Below are positions 1 to 8,814 of a stretch of DNA of 64,000 bases, piece by piece. The DNA comes from Pseudomonadota bacterium (lineage in GTDB: Bacteria > Pseudomonadota > Gammaproteobacteria > Eutrophobiales > Eutrophobiaceae). Each line of letters begins with the position of its first letter. Within the stretch, counting starts at the first letter, position 1. Where the stretch lies: positions 1 through 64,000 of the forward strand of contig JABFGI010000010.1 in assembly GCA_013112535.1 (NCBI GenBank). Reading direction: 5' to 3'. Both the position numbers and the translations under genes were made by a program. The notes below the pieces were generated by a model. It was not told the DNA's origin. It saw nothing but the letters and a program-made list of their open reading frames with translations, and made no database searches.

Positions 1-63
1 GTCGAGGGCTTCGGGAAATAAGGTGGCTTGGGTTCGGCTTTCGCCTTCAATGAATCGTTTCAT
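1..63 (-). CDS. IS1182-family transposase, N-terminal fragment (runs off the window)
   Basis: Reading leftwards from an ATG at 61-63, the first 21 codons give MKRFIEGESR followed by TQATLFPEALD. This is the typical opening of IS1182-type DDE transposases, which start MKRFIxGxxRxQxTLxPExLDD. The enzyme would catalyse transposition of its own element. The frame is open to the window edge. With only 21 residues visible, family assignment rests on this N-terminal signature alone, and whether the gene is intact is unknown. Confidence 0.65.
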   Translation of the reverse strand, partial: MKRFIEGESRTQATLFPEALD

Positions 64-130
64 TGTATGCACCAGTAGTTGGAATGACGTATTATAACAC
101 CTTATACGTTTTCACACAGTCTGGGCCAGA
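1..130 (-). mobile_element. End of an IS1182-like insertion sequence (cut by window edge)
   Basis: The minus strand from about position 130 to the window edge carries the 5' end of an IS1182-type transposase, with a non-coding leader containing the string ctgtgtgaaaacg that I associate with the ends of such elements. The outer boundary is uncertain. It may lie in the agaagcagacatt stretch at 129-141, next to the stop codon of the neighbouring gene. Only the left part of the element is in the window, so completeness cannot be judged. Confidence 0.6.
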
Positions 131-153
131 AGCAGACATTAGTAATAATCCTC
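131..153. repeat. Imperfect direct repeat, copy A
   Basis: Positions 131-153 (agcagacatta, then gtaataatcctc) resemble positions 680-705 (agtagacatta, then attattattatcctc). Each copy covers the stop codon and last codons of a minus-strand gene: the secreted protein here and rsmI in copy B. The pair brackets the secreted-protein gene, as would be expected after insertion or duplication. Confidence 0.4.
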
Positions 154-654
154 AACAATAGGTTCTATAATTTCACCAGACATCAGTAATGCTAATATAT
201 TGCCTTCCTTTACATTTCTTGGTTCAAATGTGAGAGCATGGTACTGAATTATATAAAACCAATAGTCGCCATTATTTTTATATTTTCCATATTCGCCACT
301 CCAACAAGAAAATTTAGTTGCTTGTATCGTATGTACTATTTTTGCTTCATAGTCATTTAAGTTAATTTCTGCCCATTCTTTAAAGAACATTGCTGCTTCA
401 CTAATAGATATGATGGTTTTATTAGATACGGGGTCCCATCTTGGCGCAGAAACTATTTTTGATACGGGGACGTATAATTTTGCAAATTTCCCATCTTTTA
501 ACTCTTGTGAGCTAACCACATGATTTTCGCAGTCAAAAGAGTGAGAGATACTAGTAAATAGTATGCAAATTAATGACAGAAATAATTGAGATAAAATTTT
601 CAATTTGCAAAAACTCCATTTTAATTTATGTCCGCTTTGGGTCGATACCTGCAT
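139..654 (-). CDS. Hypothetical secreted protein
   Basis: This is a 171-residue protein with a basic N-terminus and a hydrophobic segment (about residues 20-39, ending SISHSFDCENH), consistent with a Sec signal peptide and export to the periplasm. The mature part is rich in aromatic residues and has two further cysteines after C43 that might pair. I recognise no domain. The gene sits between the end of rsmI and the IS fragment, in the same direction as both. Its last codons (GAGGAT...TAATGTCTGC) closely match the last codons of rsmI, so it may have arrived by insertion or recombination at that site. No function is proposed. Confidence 0.6.
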   Translation of the reverse strand: MQVSTQSGHKLKWSFCKLKILSQLFLSLICILFTSISHSFDCENHVVSSQELKDGKFAKLYVPVSKIVSAPRWDPVSNKTIISISEAAMFFKEWAEINLNDYEAKIVHTIQATKFSCWSGEYGKYKNNGDYWFYIIQYHALTFEPRNVKEGNILALLMSGEIIEPIVEDYY

Positions 655-679
655 AATAACACTTCATACTTTCAGTAAA

Positions 680-705
680 AGTAGACATTAATTATTATTA
701 TCCTC
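680..705. repeat. Imperfect direct repeat, copy B
   Basis: This is the partner of the repeat at 131-153. It spans the rsmI stop codon. It is three bases longer than copy A because of extra att/aat units. Confidence 0.4.
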
Positions 706-1527
706 TGAATTAAGAGCTAATTGATACACTTCATTTTTTTTCTTGCCGGTAATCTTTGCCGTTAACTTTGCTGCATCTTTTGGTGAAAGTTTTTCTGCAA
801 GAATTTGATTGATGCGTAGTACTTCTTCATCGGAAATCGAAACTTCCTGTGCTCCTTCGACGATGACAACAAACTCTCCCTTGTGTTTTATTTCTTCGCT
901 TTCGAGTTTTTCATTTATGACTGATAACTTGTCGCGCACGATTTGTTCAAATTGCTTGGTCAATTCTCTGGCAATCGTCACGCGTCGTTCTTCGCCGAAT
1001 ATTTCCTGCATGATTTTTACGGATTCAACAATGCGGTGTGGCGCTTCGTAGAAAACCAGTGTGCGTGATTCGTTTCTTAATTCATTCAGTCTTGTTTTTC
1101 GTGCTTCACTTTTTGCGGGCAGATAACCTTCGTAGATAAATTTATTGGTTGGCAAACCCGATGCAGATAATGCAGTAATTATCGCAGAAGGTCCGGGTAT
1201 GGGAACCACTTGAATATTGTTGTCATGTGCAGCCACGACAAGTTTATATCCCGGGTCATTTATTAATGGTGTTCCGGCATCGGAAATCAGTGCGATGGAT
1301 TCGCCTGCCTGTATTTGTTGTATTAATTGCTGTGTGACTTTTTCTTCATTATGTTCGTGGTAAGCACGAATTTTGGTATTGATACCGAAACGTTGCAGCA
1401 GTGTATTGCTATGGCGTGTGTCTTCGGCGGCGATGAGGTCGACCTGTTTCAATATTTCTATGGCACGTTCGCTGATATCACCCAGATTCCCTATTGGCGT
1501 GGCCACAATATACAATTGTCCTGACAA
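688..1527 (-). CDS. rsmI: 16S rRNA (cytidine-2'-O)-methyltransferase RsmI
   Basis: RsmI (YraL) uses S-adenosylmethionine to 2'-O-methylate C1402 of 16S rRNA in the decoding centre. The 279-residue length is normal for the family. The protein opens with MSGQLYIVATPIGNLGDIS and has the conserved AAEDTRH, the glycine-rich SDAGTPLINDPG and the PIPGPSA segments of the tetrapyrrole-methylase fold. It is divergent from lpoA with a 66-bp gap, exactly as in E. coli (yraL/yraM). The C-terminus is a short asparagine tail. The stop codon lies in a direct repeat shared with the downstream gene. Confidence 0.96.
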   Translation of the reverse strand: MSGQLYIVATPIGNLGDISERAIEILKQVDLIAAEDTRHSNTLLQRFGINTKIRAYHEHNEEKVTQQLIQQIQAGESIALISDAGTPLINDPGYKLVVAAHDNNIQVVPIPGPSAIITALSASGLPTNKFIYEGYLPAKSEARKTRLNELRNESRTLVFYEAPHRIVESVKIMQEIFGEERRVTIARELTKQFEQIVRDKLSVINEKLESEEIKHKGEFVVIVEGAQEVSISDEEVLRINQILAEKLSPKDAAKLTAKITGKKKNEVYQLALNSEDNNN

Positions 1528-1593
1528 TTCTTACTCCCGAACCCTTATCAAAAATTTATGTCCTAATTATCACTGCAATGTACAATAGATACC

Positions 1594-3441
1594 ATGAGTA
1601 TAAACACGCGTTTTTTTATTATATTACTTTTATCACTGTCTTTATTGTCCGGCTGCGGGCCGACACGCCCGTCAGATCAGCAGGCGCAGGTCGATCCCGA
1701 GGAGAATGCCCGTATTTTAATGCAAACCGGCGATTACTCTGCCGCGGCAGTTGAATATTTAACATTAGCTAAAAATGATAAAAAAAATGCTGCCATATAT
1801 CGCTTAAAGGCAGCCGCCGCCTATGTTGAGGCAGGACAATATGCTGAAGCAGACAGAATCATCAGCGAAACCGCTGTCAGCGATAAGGATTCCATTCAGA
1901 AATTAAGAATGCGTATTCTAAGTGCACGCTTGCAATTGGAATTCGGCAAGCCTGGCAATGCTTTAAATATGCTGGCTGAAATCGATCAGACCCAGATTCC
2001 TTCCAGCCTGCAAATCAGCTATTACGACATTTTGGCCCGCGCTTATCTGGCACATGGTGATTATCTAAAAGCATTATCCGAACGTTTAAAGCTGTCAAAA
2101 TTATTAAGCTCGCCAACCGAGATTGATCAAAATCATCGTTCTTTATGGAATATATTTGAAACCATTCCCCAGGATGAACTCGAAGAATTACGACTGGTTG
2201 CACCGGAAGAATTAACAAGTTGGTTTGAACTTGCCTCAATTTCAAAAGGTTATCGCTATGAACCGGCTAAATTAAAAAATGCAATTGATGGCTGGATTCA
2301 ACGCTATCCGGGTCATCCTGCTTATGCTTCTATCGCACCGCAATTGATAAGCCGAAGCAGTGAGTTTGTTCAACGCCCTGCCAGCATTGGTTTATTATTG
2401 CCCTTATCTGGTAAATATCAAAAATCATCGACGGCAATACGTGATGGTTTTCTTGCCGCCTGGTATCTTGATAATCAGCAAAAATCAGAAGTAAAAATTT
2501 ATGACGCGAATTCATTAAACATCAATGAAATTTATCAACAAGCGGTTGCTGATGGTGTTGAATATATTGTCGGACCATTGGAAAAAGAAGCCGTTGATCA
2601 GTTAGCAAACTACGGCGATCTGCCTGTACAAGTATTGGCTCTTAATCGACAGGATAACGTTAGTGAAGAAGTTATAGATAATAACTTAATACAGTTTGCC
2701 TTGTCGCCGGAAGATGAAGCCGCTCAAGTTGCCGAAGCGGCGATGTCCGATGGACATAGACTGGCTCTGGTAATCACGCCGAATATTCCCTGGGGCGACC
2801 GAATTGCTGATGCCTTTAAAAAACGCTGGCTGGAACTGGGCGGAGGAATTCTGGAACAAGGACATTTTGTAAGCAGTGCCAAAGATTTTGGTTCACCCGT
2901 TAAAGAATTATTAAATATTGATAGCAGCGATCAACGCGGTAAAGAACTCCGCAGCAAACTAAACATTAAAATACATACTGTTGATCGTCGTCGTGAAGAT
3001 GCCGACTTTATTTTTACTGCTGCCGTTCCCGGTGATGCACGACAATTGTTCCCACAATTTCGCTTTCATCGTGCTGGTGATTTACCTGTTTATTCAACCT
3101 CGCATATTTTCACCGGTATTGTTGATAGCGCAAAAGATACTGATCTTAATGGTGTCATGTTTATTGATATGCCGTGGATACTGGATACAACACGACAACT
3201 CTCACTCATTCAGGATGCTCTAAACCGAAACTGGGCACAGGAAAAATCACAATACCGTCGTTTGTACGCGTTGGGTATTGATGCATATCGTTTAATTCCT
3301 GAAATAGGTCTTCTTCGTGCAGAAAAAAACCGCTACTTGAATGGTGAAACCGGTGACTTAACAATTAGTTCGAACAATATTGTCAAACGACGTTTACGCC
3401 GTGCAAAGTTTATCGATGGAAAACCTGTTCCACTAAATTGA
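1594..3441 (+). CDS. lpoA: Penicillin-binding protein activator LpoA (lipoprotein)
   Basis: LpoA is an outer-membrane lipoprotein that reaches through the periplasm to activate the peptidoglycan synthase PBP1A. The protein has 615 residues. A lipoprotein signal peptide ends in the lipobox LLSGC (Cys about residue 21). Helical TPR-like repeats follow (about 30-250), then a C-terminal domain with the fold of type I periplasmic binding proteins (about 260-615, starting near ASIGLLLPLSGKY). Position in front of yraN-diaA-dolP matches E. coli yraM. A TACAAT box lies only a few bases upstream of the ATG. If it is used as a -10, the leader would be extremely short. Confidence 0.93.
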   Translation: MSINTRFFIILLLSLSLLSGCGPTRPSDQQAQVDPEENARILMQTGDYSAAAVEYLTLAKNDKKNAAIYRLKAAAAYVEAGQYAEADRIISETAVSDKDSIQKLRMRILSARLQLEFGKPGNALNMLAEIDQTQIPSSLQISYYDILARAYLAHGDYLKALSERLKLSKLLSSPTEIDQNHRSLWNIFETIPQDELEELRLVAPEELTSWFELASISKGYRYEPAKLKNAIDGWIQRYPGHPAYASIAPQLISRSSEFVQRPASIGLLLPLSGKYQKSSTAIRDGFLAAWYLDNQQKSEVKIYDANSLNINEIYQQAVADGVEYIVGPLEKEAVDQLANYGDLPVQVLALNRQDNVSEEVIDNNLIQFALSPEDEAAQVAEAAMSDGHRLALVITPNIPWGDRIADAFKKRWLELGGGILEQGHFVSSAKDFGSPVKELLNIDSSDQRGKELRSKLNIKIHTVDRRREDADFIFTAAVPGDARQLFPQFRFHRAGDLPVYSTSHIFTGIVDSAKDTDLNGVMFIDMPWILDTTRQLSLIQDALNRNWAQEKSQYRRLYALGIDAYRLIPEIGLLRAEKNRYLNGETGDLTISSNNIVKRRLRRAKFIDGKPVPLN

Positions 3442-3480
3442 TTTTTTTAAACAACAGAATAGTTATTATCAAGGATGATA

Positions 3481-3840
3481 ATGAAAGCAAAATCGTCGGG
3501 CAAACAAGCTGAAGACATTGCCAAAAACTACCTTGTCGAACGCGCCATTAAAATTGTCAGTCGAAACTTCCATTCCCGATTTGGCGAGATAGATATAATC
3601 GGGATTGATAACGACATTTTAATATTTTTTGAAATTCGCTATCGAAAAAATGAACATTTTTTAAGCGCAGTTGAAACAGTAGATCAGCACAAATGTAAAA
3701 AAATTGTCATCACCAGCGAAGTCTATTTGAACAAACATAAAAAATATCAATCTTACTTCTGTCGCTACGATGTAATTACCATTTCTGGCGCACTTGAGCA
3801 GCCTGTAATCGAGTGGATTAAAAATGCATTTCAGGCATAA
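3481..3840 (+). CDS. yraN: UPF0102 family protein YraN
   Basis: This is a small protein (119 residues from this start) of the UPF0102/YraN family, which has a restriction-endonuclease-like fold. The biochemical role is not firmly established. Visible family signature: an N-terminal GKQAEDIAKNYL helix, then the nuclease-like core FGEIDIIG...ILIFFEIRYRK, with the E, D and ExR residues expected at the active site. The ATG at 3481 is preferred over the in-frame ATG at 3475 because AAGGA at 3471-3475 is then spaced five bases away. The gene lies between lpoA and diaA, as in enterobacteria, and is probably cotranscribed with them. Confidence 0.9.
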   Translation: MKAKSSGKQAEDIAKNYLVERAIKIVSRNFHSRFGEIDIIGIDNDILIFFEIRYRKNEHFLSAVETVDQHKCKKIVITSEVYLNKHKKYQSYFCRYDVITISGALEQPVIEWIKNAFQA

Positions 3841-3867
3841 TAACGACAAATTTTTTCATGACATTAA

Positions 3868-4464
<597 letters not shown>

Positions 4465-4467
4465 AGC

Positions 4468-5052
4468 ATGAACCTGATAAAAATTTTACGTAGTTTGATA
4501 TTACTTGGTTTAATAACTCAATTGACTGGTTGTGCTGTCGTAGCTGTTGGTGGCGCTGCTGCAGCAACTGGAACGGCTGTTGTTGATAGAAGAACAACTG
4601 GCACTCTGGTTGAAGACCAAACAATCGAAGTTAAAGCGATAAAAGCGATTCATGAAAATGCAGAACTCAATGAACAGGCACATATTAACGTAACAAGTTA
4701 TAACACTGTTGTTTTAATCACTGGTGAAACACCGACTGACGCCTTACGACAAAAGGCAATGGAACTGGTCAAGAATATCGATAAAGTAACCCATGTTTAT
4801 AATGAATTGACTATCGCAGCACCAAGCTCCATGACTTCAAGAGGTAGCGATTCTATTATTACGACTAAAGTAAAGACCAAATTGTTTGCTGATAAAAAAG
4901 TAAGCGGCATTCAGTTTAAGGTTGTCACTGAAAAAGGCGTCGTTTATTTAATCGGTATTGTCTCTCGTGCTGAAGCAGAAATAGCAACAGACATTGCAAG
5001 GCAAACCGGTGGTGTGCAAAAAGTCGTTAAATTATTTCAGTATACTGATTAA
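4468..5052 (+). CDS. dolP: Outer-membrane BON-domain lipoprotein DolP
   Basis: DolP (YraP) is a dual-BON-domain lipoprotein that binds anionic phospholipids and supports outer-membrane integrity and BAM function at the division site. The 194-residue product has a lipoprotein signal ending LTGC (Cys about 22), a short Ala/Gly-rich linker, a first BON domain (about 45-115, ITGETPTDALRQKAMELV) and a second BON domain (about 125-194, VVYLIGIVSRAEAE). It starts three bases after the diaA stop and ends the lpoA-yraN-diaA-dolP operon, as in E. coli. Confidence 0.9.
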   Translation: MNLIKILRSLILLGLITQLTGCAVVAVGGAAAATGTAVVDRRTTGTLVEDQTIEVKAIKAIHENAELNEQAHINVTSYNTVVLITGETPTDALRQKAMELVKNIDKVTHVYNELTIAAPSSMTSRGSDSIITTKVKTKLFADKKVSGIQFKVVTEKGVVYLIGIVSRAEAEIATDIARQTGGVQKVVKLFQYTD

Positions 5053-5078
5053 AGAACGATTACGTATTTAGAAGCTGG

Positions 5079-5573
5079 TTATAACGATTTTAGTATTTTC
5101 TCATATAGCATTTTATCTTTATTGCTAAAACAACAGGCGATAATAGATTCGAAATCAGCTTCGTATCTTTTCATGCTCAATAGCGCAATCGCCGTTGCCG
5201 CTTCAAACGGATAACCATAGACACCTGTACTGATAGCCGGAAAAGCTATCTCCCCTAAACCTTTACTCAGTGCAATCTCAAGACAATTAACATAACAAGA
5301 TTCCAGTTGTTGCGTTTCACCTTGCGTGCCACCTTGCCAGACAGGACCAACAGTATGAATAATCCAGTTAGCATCAAGATTAAACCCAGGTGCAATTTTT
5401 GCTTCGCCAACCTGACAACCGCCTAAAGTCTTATTAAATATTAATAACTCAGGGCCAGCGGCCCGATGTATGGCACCATCGACACCTCCGCCACCTAATA
5501 AAGAGGAGTTTGCAGCATTGACGATGACATCAATATTAAGTGTCGTTATATCGGCCTGAATTATTTTAATCAT
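5079..5573 (-). CDS. Macrodomain protein, O-acetyl-ADP-ribose deacetylase-like
   Basis: This 164-residue single macrodomain resembles YmdB/MacroD-type enzymes that hydrolyse O-acetyl-ADP-ribose or remove ADP-ribose from proteins. Diagnostic motifs are VIVNAANSSLLGGGGVDGAIHRAAGP (ADP-ribose loop 1, with the catalytic-region Asn and Asp) and PAISTGVYGYP (loop 2). It converges with dolP, with a 26-bp gap. The substrate in this organism is not shown. The C-terminal end (about 140-164) is less conserved. Confidence 0.88.
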   Translation of the reverse strand: MIKIIQADITTLNIDVIVNAANSSLLGGGGVDGAIHRAAGPELLIFNKTLGGCQVGEAKIAPGFNLDANWIIHTVGPVWQGGTQGETQQLESCYVNCLEIALSKGLGEIAFPAISTGVYGYPFEAATAIALLSMKRYEADFESIIACCFSNKDKMLYEKILKSL

Positions 5574-5643
5574 CTATTATTGCAGTATTTTACCCGCTAA
5601 CTTTAAGTGTTAACAATCAACAACAAATAGTAAAGTAAACAGT

Positions 5644-7938
5644 ATGTTTAAACTCTCAGAAAAATTACAAAAAACACTATTATCAGCTTACCAGAATAAA
5701 GGCCCAGGCTATCAAGCACGAACACGCTATCTTGATGAGAACAAGCAACCGATCTATATCAATCGTTTAATTCTCGAAGACTCGCCCTATCTTTTACAAC
5801 ATGCACACAACCCGGTGAACTGGTTCCCCTGGGGAGAGGAAGCATTTGACATAGCAAAACAGGAAAACAAACCGGTTTTTTTATCCATCGGTTATTCCAC
5901 CTGTCATTGGTGTCACGTCATGGAAGAAGAAAGTTTTGATAATGAAGATATTGCCAGACACATGAATGATTTTTTTATCTGCATCAAAGTTGATCGTGAA
6001 CTGCATTCAGATGTTGATACTTATTATATGACTGCGGTAATGATGATGCAGGGGCAAGGTGGCTGGCCGATGAGCAGTTTTTTAACACCGGATAGAAAAC
6101 CTTTTTTTGGTGGCACTTATTTTCAGCCGGGGCAATTTATTGCACTGATGAGTCGTGTTAATGAAGTATGGCAGAATCAAACAACTGATATTCTTGAACA
6201 AGCCAGTGCCATTAGTCAGCAAGTTTCCGGGGCGATGGCAGCAAGACAGTCTCTGAATGAAATTGGCACAAATATTATCGACCTAACAGCACAGACCATC
6301 ATCAATCATTATGATCGATATAATGGCGGATTCGGACAGGCACCCAAATTTCCTCATGAACCTTATCTCTATTTCCTGCTTGAATACGCTTCTTATTCAG
6401 GGAGCTCTGAAGTGATGGATGCAGCAATTAACACCTTACATGTACAAAGCTGTGGCGGTATTTATGATCAAATCGGCGGTGGTTTTCATCGTTATGCCAC
6501 TGATCAAAACTGGTTAATACCGCATTTTGAAAAGATGCTCTACAACCAGGCTAATTTATCATTCATCTTTGCACGGACATATTCAATTACCAGGGCACCT
6601 GACTTCAAGCGTGTCGCCTGTGAAACACTGGATTATGTTATCCGCGAAATGACCAGTGATGAAGGAAGTTTTTACTCGGCGACTGATGCTGACAGTGAAG
6701 GTGAAGAAGGTCTTTTTTTTATTTGGCAGAAAAAAGAAATTGCATCTTTATTGAGTATAGAAGATGCGGAAGAATTGTCGGAATTATATCAAGTTACTGA
6801 AGCAGGTAATTTTGATGGAAAAAATATTCTTAATTTAGCTAAGCCATTAGAATTAACCGCGAAAGAAAAAAATATTGATTATGATGCATTAATTAAAAGA
6901 TTAGCAAATAATAAAAAAATACTTTGGGAATATAGAGAAAAAAGAATTCCGCCGTTACGTGATGACAAGGTAATCACTGCATGGAATGCAATGATGATTA
7001 AAGCATTTGCTTATGCAGGGCAACAATTAAACAATCAACCATATATAACGTCGGCAATTAAAGCAGCGAATACTCTTCTAAAAACAAATTTAACCAGTGA
7101 TGGTTGTTTAAGTCGTTCCAGTCTTGATGGACAGGCTTCTATCCCTGCGTTACAGGAAGACTATGCCTATTTGGCAGAAGCATTATTACAACTTTATGAT
7201 GCTACATTAGACAGACAATGGCTGGATAAAGCAGTAACGTTATGCAATGAAATGCTAGAAAGATTCTGGGATGAGAATAATGGCGGGCTTATTATGAGCA
7301 GTCAGGGTGAGGAGAATTTACTACCCTCTTCTCCCAGAGAAATAAATGATAATGCAACTTCATCCGGAAACTCAGTTGCGCTTAGAACTTTAGTTCGTTT
7401 GTTTAAACGAACCGGGCAACAACACTTTTATACTTATGCGCAGCAATTAATTCGTGCCTATTCTGACGATATCACGCAACGTCCTTATATTTGCAGTTAT
7501 CTTATCTGCGGCTTGCTCGACATGCTGGCGGGAGAACAATCTGACAAACAATGGTGTGCTGAAGGTAACATTCATATTTCTGCAAGCTGCACCGGTAATG
7601 GCTGTTTATCCAAAATAATACTATCTATTACAGCAAATAAAAACTGGCACTTGAATCAAATTAATGATGAAGAAAACGCCTTGCCGATAAAAATTGAAAC
7701 GGATGGTTTCCGGGAAATATCAGACATTAACTATCCTGAACCTGTAAGTAAATCATTTGAGTTCCAGACTGATCCACTTAATATTTATGAAGGTAATATT
7801 AAAATTGAATTTACAGTTTCTGGAAAAAGCGATGTGAAATTTCCGGATAATTTACTTAAACTAAAACTGCAACTTCAGGCCTGCAATAATGAAAAGTGCC
7901 TTGCACCTGAAAACGTTGTGCTAAATATAATGCTGTAA
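5644..7938 (+). CDS. DUF255 thioredoxin-fold protein (YyaL/SSP411 family) with C-terminal DsbD-like domain
   Basis: The 764-residue protein is longer than the usual 680 or so. An N-terminal DUF255 thioredoxin-like domain (about 25-195) carries [16 protein letters not shown], the CxxC motif in [10 protein letters not shown] and [13 protein letters not shown] long helical (alpha/alpha)6-barrel domain follows (about 205-630, with [22 protein letters not shown] and [11 protein letters not shown]). The last 110 residues differ from typical family members and resemble the N-terminal domain of the thiol:disulfide interchange protein DsbD, including [13 protein letters not shown] with a C...C pair. 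A redox or protein-quality role is inferred. The molecular function of the family is not settled. No signal peptide is visible, which is odd for a DsbD-like module. Confidence 0.82.
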   Translation: MFKLSEKLQKTLLSAYQNKGPGYQARTRYLDENKQPIYINRLILEDSPYLLQHAHNPVNWFPWGEEAFDIAKQENKPVFLSIGYSTCHWCHVMEEESFDNEDIARHMNDFFICIKVDRELHSDVDTYYMTAVMMMQGQGGWPMSSFLTPDRKPFFGGTYFQPGQFIALMSRVNEVWQNQTTDILEQASAISQQVSGAMAARQSLNEIGTNIIDLTAQTIINHYDRYNGGFGQAPKFPHEPYLYFLLEYASYSGSSEVMDAAINTLHVQSCGGIYDQIGGGFHRYATDQNWLIPHFEKMLYNQANLSFIFARTYSITRAPDFKRVACETLDYVIREMTSDEGSFYSATDADSEGEEGLFFIWQKKEIASLLSIEDAEELSELYQVTEAGNFDGKNILNLAKPLELTAKEKNIDYDALIKRLANNKKILWEYREKRIPPLRDDKVITAWNAMMIKAFAYAGQQLNNQPYITSAIKAANTLLKTNLTSDGCLSRSSLDGQASIPALQEDYAYLAEALLQLYDATLDRQWLDKAVTLCNEMLERFWDENNGGLIMSSQGEENLLPSSPREINDNATSSGNSVALRTLVRLFKRTGQQHFYTYAQQLIRAYSDDITQRPYICSYLICGLLDMLAGEQSDKQWCAEGNIHISASCTGNGCLSKIILSITANKNWHLNQINDEENALPIKIETDGFREISDINYPEPVSKSFEFQTDPLNIYEGNIKIEFTVSGKSDVKFPDNLLKLKLQLQACNNEKCLAPENVVLNIML

Positions 7939-7944
7939 TTTTAA

Positions 7945-8724
7945 TTATACCGTTTCAAGTAACACGTTCAATCGTTCTGGTATATCTGTCAAATCCAGCT
8001 TTGTTTTTTTAAACAATGCTTCTGCACGTTTATTTAATTCCAGCCTGTCTGGCATTTTTTTGCAGGATGCAAATATAATTACATTAGAGAAATCTTCAAA
8101 TTCCAGTAGATAGAGATAGCTAAAATAGTCTTTTATCGGCAATAACACATTAACTACATCTTCTTCTGATTCGGGCAGGATATTAATTGCCAATACGCCT
8201 GTTTTATCCATGCATTTAGAAATATTGGCATAAAATTTCTCATCGTTTAAACAACTTGCCTGCATATCAGCGATAAAAATATCGCATAAAATTATATCGT
8301 AAATTTCATTATGCTTTGATATAAAGCGATCTGCCGTATCATGAATCACACTCATTTCTTCCGACAAATAGAAATACTCTTTGGCAAGTTGTATTACCTG
8401 TTCATTCGATTCAACCGTTGTTATTTTAATTTCCGGCCTTTTTGAATCGAGATAACGTTCAAGTGATGCCCCACCTAAACCAAGATTAAGTAAGTTTTCT
8501 GCTTCAGGACAAAATAATAAAGTCGTAAGTAATGCTTGAATATTAGGTAACACAAGCTGATCTATTTCTTCCAGCAGCATTAATGACTGTACAGAATTGT
8601 CACTTAGATGTAACCAACGATATTGCTGCCATTCACGAACTTCAATGCTTTCGTCACCAATTTTACCGGAGTACAGCAATTGGCTCTCTTCCGGCTTAAG
8701 TTCAACTATTTTTTCTATAGACAT
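7945..8724 (-). CDS. Spermidine-synthase-like SAM-dependent methyltransferase family protein
   Basis: This 259-residue protein has the Rossmann fold of the polyamine aminopropyltransferase family: LLNLGLGGASLERYL (nucleotide-binding loop), ITTVESNEQVIQLAKEYF (acidic strand end), and YDIILCDIF (third motif). Residues of the polyamine site are not clearly conserved, so a true spermidine synthase activity is doubtful. Such stand-alone proteins are common in gammaproteobacteria without a known substrate. The gene is divergent from rapA, whose GTG start is 90 bp away. Confidence 0.72.
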   Translation of the reverse strand: MSIEKIVELKPEESQLLYSGKIGDESIEVREWQQYRWLHLSDNSVQSLMLLEEIDQLVLPNIQALLTTLLFCPEAENLLNLGLGGASLERYLDSKRPEIKITTVESNEQVIQLAKEYFYLSEEMSVIHDTADRFISKHNEIYDIILCDIFIADMQASCLNDEKFYANISKCMDKTGVLAINILPESEEDVVNVLLPIKDYFSYLYLLEFEDFSNVIIFASCKKMPDRLELNKRAEALFKKTKLDLTDIPERLNVLLETV

Positions 8725-8814
8725 AGTTTTAATTTATTTAGTAATACCAAAATGTTCAGCTGCCTGATAAAATCCGCTGCCTTTCAATGTTTAATATTAT
8801 ATCAGGGTTATTAC

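Noticed and set aside
8623..8814. 64 extra codons upstream of rapA in the same frame
   Set aside because: They overlap the divergent methyltransferase gene and have no similarity to RapA. GTG 8815 matches the family N-terminus.
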